Of a stretch of DNA of 26,997 nt, positions 5,761-12,636 are shown in pieces. The position numbers and the translations under genes are program-made. This DNA comes from a virus: positions 1 to 26,997 of IMG/VR virus record IMGVR_UViG_3300045918_000488. The stretch is one strand, 5' to 3'. The notes beneath the pieces are model-generated. The model was not told the origin of the DNA, did no database searches, and saw only the letters and a list, made by a program, of their open reading frames with translations. Position 1 is the first letter of the stretch. Each line of letters starts with the position of its first letter.

Positions 5761-6051
5761 ATGGACGCTTCAAAAAGTGCAGACGTATCCACAGGGGGTT
5801 GCACCACACATCACCAGGCATGCGAATGCCGCGAGCAGCAGATCGCCACGCTCAACAAGGCCGCGCTCGACTGTGCGATTGAGCTGGACTGGATCAAGAA
5901 AGAATGCGGGCTGGATGAAGAAAAGTGTGAGGAGTTGACCTCAATCCTGATGCGCGTATATGCGGCCAGCGCAGCACTCTATCCATCCTTCGAAGACGAC
6001 ATCGAACAGGCACGCCGCCTTGTCGGCCAATACAACGAGGCGCTGCAATGA
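5761..6051 (+). CDS. Small hypothetical protein with His/Cys-rich N-terminus
   Basis: The product is 96 residues, with GGGAG shortly before the ATG. The N-terminus has a possible metal-binding cluster (GGCTTHHQACECREQQ), followed by two acidic helices (ALDCAIELDWIKKECGLDEEKCEELTSIL and DIEQARRLVGQYNEAL) that could pair as a coiled coil. The stop overlaps the next start (ATGA). The function is unknown. Confidence 0.6.
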   Translation: MDASKSADVSTGGCTTHHQACECREQQIATLNKAALDCAIELDWIKKECGLDEEKCEELTSILMRVYAASAALYPSFEDDIEQARRLVGQYNEALQ

Positions 6052-6218
6052 CCCCTCAAATGTATTGCTTCGTGATGATCCAGGGAAAAAAGCGCATCGA
6101 ACGCAAGATCGCCGCTTGCAGCACGTTCGAGGCAACGCGCACCGGATTGAATACTGCGGCCTTTACTGGTGCGCCGGTCTCCATCTTCTGCAAACCCCTC
6201 GAAAGGAAAGCCGCATGA
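6048..6218 (+). CDS. Small hypothetical protein (56 aa)
   Basis: This 56-codon frame, not part of any longer gene, starts and ends in ATGA overlaps. The protein reads MTPQMYCFVMIQGKKRIERK, then an Ala/Thr-rich middle and FCKPLERKAA. The double overlap with its neighbours and its place in a closely packed series are the evidence. No family is recognised. Confidence 0.5.
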   Translation: MTPQMYCFVMIQGKKRIERKIAACSTFEATRTGLNTAAFTGAPVSIFCKPLERKAA

Positions 6219-6364
6219 ATTCGCGCCTGCTCGTACCGCGCCGCAACCCGGCATCTATCACTCGCCTTGCACGGCTCATTGGCAAGTTCCGCTACTACCG
6301 GTCTATCGGGTTCGGTCGCTTCGAGGCCATCCCTATGGCGTGGCGCGCAGCACGGGCGAATTAA
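6215..6364 (+). CDS. Small basic hypothetical protein (49 aa)
   Basis: The ATG at 6215 overlaps the previous stop, and AAAGGAAAG upstream gives a ribosome binding site. The 49-residue protein is strongly basic (MNSRLLVPRRNPASI, RLARLIGKFRYYRSIGFGRFEAIPMAWRAARAN). The pattern around IGKFRYYRSIGFGRFEA looks like a short conserved phage peptide, but I cannot name it. An open frame extends further upstream, but the overlap start is preferred. Confidence 0.5.
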   Translation: MNSRLLVPRRNPASITRLARLIGKFRYYRSIGFGRFEAIPMAWRAARAN

Positions 6365-6383
6365 AGATCAAAAGGACACCAAC

Positions 6384-6755
6384 ATGGCATACGACTACAA
6401 CCCGATTAAAGCGGGACTCTTGAAACACCTGCGAGAACACTTTCAGGACAAGGTTTTCAGCCTGCTTGATGTTGCCGATCTTGGCGAACAATACGAGGCA
6501 GATCGCAACCAGGTAAAAAGCGCACTCTCGATGTTGGCGCGCGATGAATGCATCGTGCATCACGGCAGGTTCACCGGCAAACACGGCGGGTCACCGTTCA
6601 ATGTTTACAGACTTGGAGAACCGGGCGTTGAACCAAAGGAAAGAAGAACACAAAAGGAATTCCAACACGCCGTAATTGAGAAGCAGCGCCAAATGAATGC
6701 GGCAGCGCTGCGCCTGTCTAGGGCACTGGGTATTCCAACAGGGGTATCAGCATGA
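6384..6755 (+). CDS. Winged-helix-like small protein
   Basis: The product is 123 residues, with AAAGGA before the ATG. Residues about 8-70 look like a winged helix (LLKHLREHFQDKVFSLLDVADLGEQY, DRNQVKSALSMLARDECIVHH, PFNVYRL), with a helical basic C-terminus. Such a domain usually binds DNA. It is placed mid-operon, before two small membrane proteins and ParB. It could be a regulator of the operon, but no binding site is identified. Confidence 0.6.
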   Translation: MAYDYNPIKAGLLKHLREHFQDKVFSLLDVADLGEQYEADRNQVKSALSMLARDECIVHHGRFTGKHGGSPFNVYRLGEPGVEPKERRTQKEFQHAVIEKQRQMNAAALRLSRALGIPTGVSA

Positions 6756-6829
6756 TATCGCCTACACCATTTCCGTATTTTCTCGGCGGCTTGGCATTGC
6801 TGGCGCTGGTGATTTTGTGCCTGCTATGA
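6752..6829 (+). CDS. Very small single-span membrane peptide (25 aa)
   Basis: A 25-codon frame starts in an ATGA overlap with the winged-helix gene and ends in an ATGA overlap with the next membrane protein. It is nearly all hydrophobic after residue 8 (YFLGGLALLALVILCLL), giving one membrane span. The double coupling is the evidence; a translational-coupling leader is an alternative. Confidence 0.4.
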   Translation: MISPTPFPYFLGGLALLALVILCLL

Positions 6830-7047
6830 CCGAACTCATCCTCTTCGCCAGCACATTCGTGCTCGTCTTTGCGCTGGGCGCGCAGTCGCTCAATGTGAAT
6901 AACGGCCATTACATCGCCGCCGCTTTCACCAGCTTATTCATCGGAGCGGGCCAGATGGTTCTATTCAAACTAGCACCCAACGCAAGCGTGACAGAGATCG
7001 CCGCCTTCTTGCTGGGCGGTCCGTTCGGAATCACCGCATCAATGTAG
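6826..7047 (+). CDS. Small integral membrane protein (73 aa)
   Basis: The product is 73 residues from ATG 6826 (ATGA overlap). Two or three hydrophobic spans are visible: LILFASTFVLVFALGAQ, YIAAAFTSLFIGAGQMVLF, and a weaker AAFLLGGPFGITASM. The motif QSLNVNNGHY precedes span two. Similar small membrane proteins occur in many temperate phage early regions, but I know of no assigned role. Its place among early genes argues against a lysis role. Confidence 0.6.
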   Translation: MTELILFASTFVLVFALGAQSLNVNNGHYIAAAFTSLFIGAGQMVLFKLAPNASVTEIAAFLLGGPFGITASM

Positions 7048-7108
7048 GCGCACCCGCGTCTGCATCGCATTCTCAAACGCAGCAAATAACCCACCACAAG
7101 GAGAAACC

Positions 7109-8803
7109 ATGAACGCACCTGCACCCGCAGCAGTCCTCCAGCAGAACATCGCGCTGGATCTGCTATTCCCATCCCCCACCAATCCGCGCAAGCGATTTAA
7201 CCAGGTGAAGCTGGAAGAGCTTGCCGCATCGATCAAGACGCAAGGCGTGTTGCAGCCGATCCTGGTGCGCGTTGCACTCCAAGGAGACGGCTTCGGCGCT
7301 GTTGAAAACAAAGGCAATTACGAAGTCATTGCCGGTGAGCGCCGCTATCGCGCATCCAAGCTCGCAGGGCTTACAGAAGTACCGTGCTTCATCCGCAACC
7401 TCACCGACCTGCAGGTGCTACACGCCCAGGTGATTGAGAACTTGCAGCGCGACGATCTGCACCCGATTGAAGAAGCCGAGGGCTACGAGAACCTGATGCA
7501 GCAGATGGATGAAAACGGCAATAAATATACAGCCGACACTATCGCCGCCGAAGTCGGAAAGAGCCGAGGCTATGTGTATGGACGCCTCAAGCTGCTTGAT
7601 CTGTGCCAGGAAGCGCGCGACGCTTTCTTTGATGGCTCGCTGGAGAATTCCACCGGCCAGATCATTGCGCGAATCCCTACGCACAAACTGCAACTCGAAG
7701 CGCTGACCAGAATCGTCGAAGACGATATGTCTTTCCGTCAGGCAAAAGATTGGATACAGCGCCGCTTCATGCTGGATCTCGCGACCGCCCCATTCGAAAT
7801 CAAAGATGCCAGTCTTCTGGAAAGCGCTGGCGCATGCACAGAATGTCTCAAGCGCACCGGCAACCAACCAGAGCTTTTTGACGACGTATCAAGTAAAGAC
7901 ATCTGCACAGATACCGCATGTTTTGCCGAGAAGAAGACTGCGCACATCGCCTTTGCGATCAAATCAGCCGAAACAAACGGCGACGTAGTGATCCGCAAGG
8001 AAGAGGCGAAGAAACTGATTCGCTACCCATACATGATCGAACAAGAACTCAGCAATTCGAATCTGGCGCTGCTGAGTGACGAGATCCCCGACGATGCCGA
8101 AGAGCGAACCTGGGAAGACATGCTAAATGCACACGGCCTGCTCAGCGGAAAAAAGGCCCTGCATAAGACCATCATCGAGAACCCGTTCCAGGAAGAAGTG
8201 CTTGTCGCTATCGATACCAAGGTGGCGATGGCAGCATTGACCAAGGCAGGCTTTCAATTGGCCGAAGAACAAGAACCCAAGCAAAGCCAATCCAACCAAA
8301 AGGCATACGCTGAGCAAGAAAAAAAACGCGCTGCCGAAAAGGCCGCAGAAGAAGCTGAAGCCACCCAGAAAAACGCCTTCCGCAAGCGTCTGTTCGAAGT
8401 AGTGCGCCAAAAGATCGCAGCCGACTTTGCACAAGGAATCGTAGCCGAAGGCCTGTATCGCGTTCTCGCCAATGAGGTATTCACCAACTGCTCCGCCAGC
8501 CTCGACGAAGCCATTGAGCTATTCCAGCACCATTTGCCGGACTTCCAAATCGACGAAGACGCAGAGCCGGATGATGAGGGAGCGCGTTTCATCGACTCAT
8601 TGAGCGCACAGCAGCTCTTCCTGTTCATGCTCGATTGCATCCTGATCAGCGAGCGCTCAGTGCCGTCACGGAATCTCGATACTGAGCCTGTGCGCATGCT
8701 GCAAGCCGCCAAGGCTGTTGGAATCGATGCAGCAGCAGTTGAGCAAGAAGCGATCGAGACCAAGCCCACCAAAAAGACCAGCACCAAGAAAGGAGCCAAG
8801 TAA
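7109..8803 (+). CDS. ParB/Spo0J-family DNA-binding protein (no ParA seen)
   Basis: The product is 564 residues, with AAGGAG before the ATG. Residues about 14-115 form the ParB N-terminal CTP-binding domain: DLLFPSPTNPRKRF, LAASIKTQGVLQPILVR, VIAGERRYRASKLAGL (GERR box), then VIENLQRDDLHPIEEAEGY. A helix-turn-helix follows (YTADTIAAEVGKSRGYVYGRL). The middle carries a Cys cluster (ACTECLKR, DICTDTACF) that may bind zinc, followed by a long charged coiled region (about 385-425) and a Lys-rich tail. Classical ParB proteins load at parS and partner with ParA; no ParA is seen in this window. In phages such proteins may act in replication, partition or regulation. The stop overlaps the start of the first variable protein by one base, so it is co-transcribed with the DGR. 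Confidence 0.85.
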   Translation: MNAPAPAAVLQQNIALDLLFPSPTNPRKRFNQVKLEELAASIKTQGVLQPILVRVALQGDGFGAVENKGNYEVIAGERRYRASKLAGLTEVPCFIRNLTDLQVLHAQVIENLQRDDLHPIEEAEGYENLMQQMDENGNKYTADTIAAEVGKSRGYVYGRLKLLDLCQEARDAFFDGSLENSTGQIIARIPTHKLQLEALTRIVEDDMSFRQAKDWIQRRFMLDLATAPFEIKDASLLESAGACTECLKRTGNQPELFDDVSSKDICTDTACFAEKKTAHIAFAIKSAETNGDVVIRKEEAKKLIRYPYMIEQELSNSNLALLSDEIPDDAEERTWEDMLNAHGLLSGKKALHKTIIENPFQEEVLVAIDTKVAMAALTKAGFQLAEEQEPKQSQSNQKAYAEQEKKRAAEKAAEEAEATQKNAFRKRLFEVVRQKIAADFAQGIVAEGLYRVLANEVFTNCSASLDEAIELFQHHLPDFQIDEDAEPDDEGARFIDSLSAQQLFLFMLDCILISERSVPSRNLDTEPVRMLQAAKAVGIDAAAVEQEAIETKPTKKTSTKKGAK

Positions 8804-9486
8804 TGAAATTTATCACCGTACCCGAAACAACCCTACCGAACGGCCACGTCGAGCCCACCTTCCAGGTCGGCCAATTCCTTTGCAGCAAAGGCGTAGACGG
8901 TAAAGCCGAAGTTACTGCCGAAGGCACGCCCTGGACGAGCATCAAGTTTGCAGATGCCAAGGCCGCATGCGAAGCCATCGGCGCAGCGCTCATCACGGAA
9001 ACGCAGGCACTGGCCATCGCGCACAACGTCGCCGCGCAAGACTGCAACTGGACAAAGGGCAAGGTCGGGGAAGGCAAGCTGTTCCGTGGCCTGCGCAAGG
9101 GCAACGTTAGCAGCGCCCAGTCCGGCACCTACGAACCAACCGACCCCAAGGAACGGCGCTGGCTCACGCTCAGTAATGGCGAGCGCATCTGCGATATCAA
9201 CGGCAACGCATTTTCGTGGATCTTCGACAACGTGCGGGGTGATTCCGGCGGGCTCACCGGCATCATCGAAGCCGACTCCATGTCACTGCAAGCGCCCTTT
9301 CCATCGCAAGAAAATGGTATCGGCTGGCGTCCGGACGGTCGCCGCGATTGGTCCGGCCTTGCGCTCGTCCGAGGCGGCTGCTGGTATTCCGAGTCGTCTG
9401 CGGGCGTCTTCTACCTCAACATCGGCTGGCGTGACCGCGAGCTCGACCTTGTCGGCTTCCGCTGCACCAAGCCAATTGGCCTCTGA
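8803..9486 (+). CDS. DGR variable protein 1 (C-type lectin / FGE-sulfatase-like fold)
   Basis: The product is 227 residues and starts one base into the ParB stop. The C-terminal 130 residues match the formylglycine-generating-enzyme/C-type-lectin-like fold used by DGR targets: RRWLTLSNGERICDINGNAFSW, GWRPDGRRDWSGLALVRGG, WYSESSAGVF, DLVGFRC. Residues about 184-226 are encoded by VR1, which differs from the template only at adenines across 113 nt. Variable codons fall in the loop residues between YLN and VGFR, on the expected ligand-binding face. It has no signal peptide or membrane segment. It is a paralogue of the next variable protein but lacks that protein's N-terminal extension. The ligand is unknown; catalytic FGE activity is not expected. 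Confidence 0.9.
   Translation: MKFITVPETTLPNGHVEPTFQVGQFLCSKGVDGKAEVTAEGTPWTSIKFADAKAACEAIGAALITETQALAIAHNVAAQDCNWTKGKVGEGKLFRGLRKGNVSSAQSGTYEPTDPKERRWLTLSNGERICDINGNAFSWIFDNVRGDSGGLTGIIEADSMSLQAPFPSQENGIGWRPDGRRDWSGLALVRGGCWYSESSAGVFYLNIGWRDRELDLVGFRCTKPIGL
9352..9471 (+). repeat. DGR variable repeat 1 (VR1)
   Basis: This repeat aligns with the template repeat (offset 2039) from TCCGGC at 9352 to GCTG at 9464. It has 15 substitutions, all at template adenines, out of 25 adenines. The last bases CACCAAG (9465-9471) differ from template ACCCAAG at a non-A position, marking the boundary element (IMH versus IMH*). It encodes the last residues of variable protein 1. Confidence 0.95.
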
Positions 9487-9491
9487 TCCCA

Positions 9492-9519
9492 GGTCACGGG
9501 TCGCGGCGTAGCCGTGGCC
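9492..9519 (+). other. DGR hairpin downstream of VR1
   Basis: GGTCACGG (9492-9499) faces CCGTGGCC (9512-9519): an 8-bp stem with one T-G wobble and a 12-nt loop. It starts 20 bp after the VR1 boundary element. The same element follows VR2 with a perfect stem, but no equivalent follows the template. In the Bordetella phage DGR a hairpin or cruciform just after the VR is needed for efficient retrohoming. Target marking is inferred from that precedent. Confidence 0.8.
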
Positions 9520-9550
9520 CCTCATTCAAACCACAATACAGGAGCAACAT

Positions 9551-10462
9551 ATGAACGCGATCAATCAGAAAGAACTCGGCCTCTACGAGAAATTCAAAAT
9601 CACCCGCACCGACGGCAAAGATGCGCCCGGCGGAAAGCATGAAGGCGACAAGTACTTCGTCCTAAATCTCACCACGGACAAACACTCCATTCCCGCACTC
9701 GCCACCTACGCAGACGCCTGCAATGATGAATACCCCGCCCTTGCCGCCGATCTGCGCGCCATGATCGCCGAGAAGTTATCGGCAGCCAGCATCTACATCA
9801 CCGTGCCGCAAGTGACCCTTCCTGATGGCACCGTCGTCGAATCATTCCGCGCCGCGAAGTACTTGTCATCGCGCGCAGCTGGCGGATTCGCCGTATCGAC
9901 AGAAGATGGCAAGCTGTGGGTTGAGATCAACTACGACGACGCACGCAAGGCCTGCCTGCTCTCCGGCGCAACGCTCATCCTGGAATCCCAAGCATTGGCT
10001 ATCGCTTGGGATATCAGCCAGCAGGATATCAACTGGACCGGCGGCAAAGTCGGCTCCGGATCGATCTATCAAGGCATCCATCTTGGCAACGTCAGCGAAG
10101 CGCAGGCAGCCACATTCGAGCCGGAAGAATCCGAGCGCCGCTGGCATCAACTCAGCAACGGCGAACGCATCTATGACTTTGCGGGAAATGCCTACACCTG
10201 GGTATTCGACAACGTGCAAGGTGACATCGATGGCAAGAACAGCAAGATCGCCGCCGATTCAATCTCGCTGACTACAGCACCCTTCCCGTCGCGCGAGAAA
10301 GGCATGGGCTACCGTCCAGACGGAGCGCGTGATTGGTCCGGCGATGCGCTCATCCGAGGCGGCTACTGGTATTCCGAGTCGCGTGCGGGCGTCTTCTGCC
10401 TCGACGTCTGGCATGACTACGAGGTCGACCGTGTCGGCTTCCGCTGCACCAAGGGTCTCTGA
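9551..10462 (+). CDS. DGR variable protein 2 (C-type lectin / FGE-like, with extra N-terminal domain)
   Basis: The product is 303 residues, with CAGGAG before the ATG. Residues 1-80 form an extra N-terminal part (YEKFKITRTDGKDAPGGKH, KYFVLNLTTDKHSIPALATYADAC, YPALAADLRAMI) that is absent from protein 1. It resembles short domains found alone or fused in other phage proteins, but I cannot name it. The rest parallels protein 1 through ITVPQVTLPDG, LILESQALAIAWD, RRWHQLSNGERIYDFAGNAYTW, YRPDGARDWSG and VGFRC. Residues about 263-302 come from VR2. One codon is missing relative to the template and protein 1 (LDVW against LNIGW). The pair probably arose by duplication of gene plus downstream hairpin, followed by domain gain or loss. 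Confidence 0.9.
   Translation: MNAINQKELGLYEKFKITRTDGKDAPGGKHEGDKYFVLNLTTDKHSIPALATYADACNDEYPALAADLRAMIAEKLSAASIYITVPQVTLPDGTVVESFRAAKYLSSRAAGGFAVSTEDGKLWVEINYDDARKACLLSGATLILESQALAIAWDISQQDINWTGGKVGSGSIYQGIHLGNVSEAQAATFEPEESERRWHQLSNGERIYDFAGNAYTWVFDNVQGDIDGKNSKIAADSISLTTAPFPSREKGMGYRPDGARDWSGDALIRGGYWYSESRAGVFCLDVWHDYEVDRVGFRCTKGL
10337..10453 (+). repeat. DGR variable repeat 2 (VR2)
   Basis: This repeat aligns with the template (offset 1054, then 1057 after a gap) from TCCGGC at 10337 to GCTG at 10446. There are 11 or 12 substitutions depending on gap placement, all at template adenines. Template AAC AAC GAC is GAC GTC here, a clean 3-bp deletion. The end CACCAAG matches VR1, not the template. 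Confidence 0.95.
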
Positions 10463-10467
10463 TCACA

Positions 10468-10495
10468 GGTCACGGGTCGCGGCGCAGCCGTGACC
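10468..10495 (+). other. DGR hairpin downstream of VR2
   Basis: GGTCACGG (10468-10475) and CCGTGACC (10488-10495) form a perfect 8-bp stem with a 12-nt loop GTCGCGGCGCAG. It lies 14 bp after the VR2 boundary element, just past the stop codon. It is nearly identical to the VR1 element (two differences in 28 nt) and is absent after the template. Confidence 0.85.
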
Positions 10496-10516
10496 CCATC
10501 CACTAATAGGACGAAC

Positions 10517-11365
10517 ATGAGCGAAACACCAAAACCCACAGCCGAAGAACTGGACCTGCATAATCTCCGTACCTTCAAAGGTATCGAGGTCGGGCTAGGC
10601 GAGGCAGATCCGGTCGCGGCCATCGCACAGAAGCTGGAAGCACAGCACCCAGGTCACCTCATCCTGGTGCAGTCTGGAAACTTCCTGCACGGCTTCGACC
10701 GCACCGCCTACGCGCTATCGATCCTCAAGAGTTACAAACTCAAGCTGATCGGCGCCACCTCCGAGCCGCATCTTCGCGTCGGATTTCCACTCGGCAACTT
10801 CAAGCGCCGCCTTTGGACTGTCGTAGAAGAGTTCGGCATTCCCTACGTGGTCGCACTGGGCACTTTGGCCAGCGGTCGCACAATCTATACGTCTGCACAA
10901 CCCACCGGCAACACTCACGTGCTGGAATCCATATCGCCCAACGTCATCACAGACGTGATCGATGAACTCAAGCAGCGCGGAGAAGTGAACAAAGCCGCCG
11001 CCCAGCAGCTACTAACCAATCCAGACAACACCAGCTTCCAACTCAAGACAAAAGCCAAAGAACTGGACCTGCAACTGCTTCAGGACATCCTCAAGATGCC
11101 GCGCGATCTACGCACCACTTATGGCGAAAACCTGCGCACCTGCATGGGCCGCATCCTGCGCAGCGTCATGGCCTACGGGCTGGAAGACAACAAGCCCCAG
11201 CTGCTCAAGTCCATTTCTGCCGACGTGGACATGCTCAAGCACTACCTCGCACAGGCCCCACGGCTAAACGGACTCAAGCTCTCTTTCGAGCACCGAGCCG
11301 GTTTAGCCGTTGAGCTTGGCAAACTTGTTGGCGGCCTCATTCGCGCACAAGGATCGCAGCCATGA
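10517..11365 (+). CDS. DGR accessory protein: MutS-domain-I-like plus Avd-like region
   Basis: The product is 282 residues from ATG 10517, after TAGGACG. Residues about 40-125 resemble the MutS mismatch-recognition domain I: GHLILVQSGNFLHGFDRTAYAL, KLKLIGATSEP, RVGFPLGNFKRRLWTVVEEFGIPYVVAL. The Phe-x-Glu contact motif of MutS is not intact (FLH is present). Residues about 190-280 form a helical bundle resembling Avd, the DGR accessory protein that binds the reverse transcriptase and template RNA: MPRDLRTTYGENLRTCMGRILRSVMAYGL, DVDMLKHYLAQAPRLNGL, LAVELGKLVGGLI. It sits between VR2 and the template, where avd lies in the Bordetella phage. I recall MutS-like accessory proteins being reported in a minority of DGRs, but the domain calls here are by eye. 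Confidence 0.75.
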   Translation: MSETPKPTAEELDLHNLRTFKGIEVGLGEADPVAAIAQKLEAQHPGHLILVQSGNFLHGFDRTAYALSILKSYKLKLIGATSEPHLRVGFPLGNFKRRLWTVVEEFGIPYVVALGTLASGRTIYTSAQPTGNTHVLESISPNVITDVIDELKQRGEVNKAAAQQLLTNPDNTSFQLKTKAKELDLQLLQDILKMPRDLRTTYGENLRTCMGRILRSVMAYGLEDNKPQLLKSISADVDMLKHYLAQAPRLNGLKLSFEHRAGLAVELGKLVGGLIRAQGSQP

Positions 11366-11390
11366 CCCAACGAAGGGGATTCTCTGAAAA

Positions 11391-11510
11391 TCCGGCAATG
11401 CGCTCATCCGAGGCGGCTACTGGTATTCCGAGTCGAATGCGGGCGTCTTCTACCTCAACAACGACTGGCATGACAACGAGAACGACAATGTCGGCTTCCG
11501 CTGACCCAAG
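11391..11510 (+). repeat. DGR template repeat (TR)
   Basis: The repeat unit 11391-11503, with a diverged tail to 11510, matches both variable repeats at every non-adenine position. Its adenines are clustered in Asn codons (AAC/AAT) when read in the variable-protein frame (SNAGVFYLNNDWHDNENDN), giving maximal diversification. In that frame it ends CGC TGA, so the template itself could not serve as a protein end. It lies between the accessory gene and the reverse transcriptase. No VR-type hairpin follows it. Confidence 0.95.
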
Positions 11511-11640
11511 AAATAAACACCTAGACGCTGGGCATGCCCACGGAAGGCTCACTCTTGGTCGAGAGTCTCCTGGTGCGCAAGCACCAAAAGCACGGCAACA
11601 CGCCCAACCGGAAACCGCCGCGCTGCCTACGGGTTGCGCG

Positions 11641-12636
11641 GTGGAATGCGGTGCAGAATTCTATCGCCTCACCACCCTCGACAATCTATGGAACTGCTGG
11701 GAACACGCTCGCAGCAACAAGGGCGGACGCCTGCGCATCCAGCGCTTTGGCGAAGACCCGCTGGGCCACCTGATCACCATCCAGAAGCGCCTACGCGACC
11801 GGCAATACACCTTCGGCCCCTACAAGACCTTCACCGTACGCGAGAAGAAATTCCGCGACGTAGTCGACGCGCCCATGAAAGACCGCATCGTTCATTGGAT
11901 GCTCTACCAGTACCTGCTGCCGATCTGGCAGCCACGATTCATCCTTGACACCTTCGGCAACCTACCCGGACGCGGCACCCTTGCAGCAATCAATCGCCTG
12001 GCACAGTTCGCCCGCAGCGAGCGCGCCACATGGGTGCTTCAGCTCGACATCAGCAAGTATTTCTACTCGGTCAATCATGCGCTACTTAAGGAACGCATCT
12101 TGCAACACATCGGCGATCACGAGCTGCGCGTCCTACTGATCAGCCTGGTCGATTCATTCCAGACCGACGGCAGCTACGACCACTTATTCGGGCCCGACAC
12201 GCTATATCGGCAGACCACAGCCAAAGGCATGCCCATCGGCAACCTGACATCACAACTCTTCGCCAACATCTTCCTGAATGACTTCGACCACTGGATCAAG
12301 GAAACCCTGCGCGTGAAACGCTACGTCCGCTACGTGGACGATATGGCGATTCTTGGCGAGTCGCGTGAGCAGCTGCAAGAGGTTTGCGCCGCGATCACTA
12401 CCAAGCTGGCCAGCGAAGGCCTGACCATCCACCCGCACAAGATCCGTCTGGCACCGGCCAGCGCAGGTATTCCATTCTTGGGCTCAATCGTTTGGCAGAA
12501 CCATATCAGCATGGGGCGGTATATCCGCGCCCGCTACCACCAGCGCCTGCGCCAACATGAATCTGGCGTGCGCGATCGGAGTGAAGCGCTGAGGTCGTAT
12601 AGGGCGATGCTGGCACACACAGGGGCGACAAGATGA
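11641..12636 (+). CDS. DGR reverse transcriptase
   Basis: The product is about 331 residues if it begins at GTG 11641. The frame is open back to ATG 11362, but that would read through the template repeat in an unrelated frame, so the upstream part is unlikely to be protein. Motifs from 11641: LDNLWNCWEHAR, DAPMKDRIVHW (about 77-86), LQLDISKYFYSV with catalytic Asp136, GMPIGNLTSQLFANI (about 196-210) and YVDD (231-234) with the two Asp. The GN-xx-SQ box in place of the group II intron Q-G-xxx-SP box is diagnostic of DGR enzymes. It makes adenine-mutagenised cDNA from template RNA, which replaces VR sequence. The start has no strong ribosome binding site and is uncertain. It ends in an ATGA overlap with the next gene. 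Confidence 0.93.
   Translation: MECGAEFYRLTTLDNLWNCWEHARSNKGGRLRIQRFGEDPLGHLITIQKRLRDRQYTFGPYKTFTVREKKFRDVVDAPMKDRIVHWMLYQYLLPIWQPRFILDTFGNLPGRGTLAAINRLAQFARSERATWVLQLDISKYFYSVNHALLKERILQHIGDHELRVLLISLVDSFQTDGSYDHLFGPDTLYRQTTAKGMPIGNLTSQLFANIFLNDFDHWIKETLRVKRYVRYVDDMAILGESREQLQEVCAAITTKLASEGLTIHPHKIRLAPASAGIPFLGSIVWQNHISMGRYIRARYHQRLRQHESGVRDRSEALRSYRAMLAHTGATR

Noticed and set aside
11362-11640. N-terminal extension of the reverse transcriptase through the template repeat
   Set aside because: The translated sequence is low complexity, comes from the TR in a frame unrelated to its VR-coding frame, and has no counterpart in known DGR RT starts. It is kept only as a finding.
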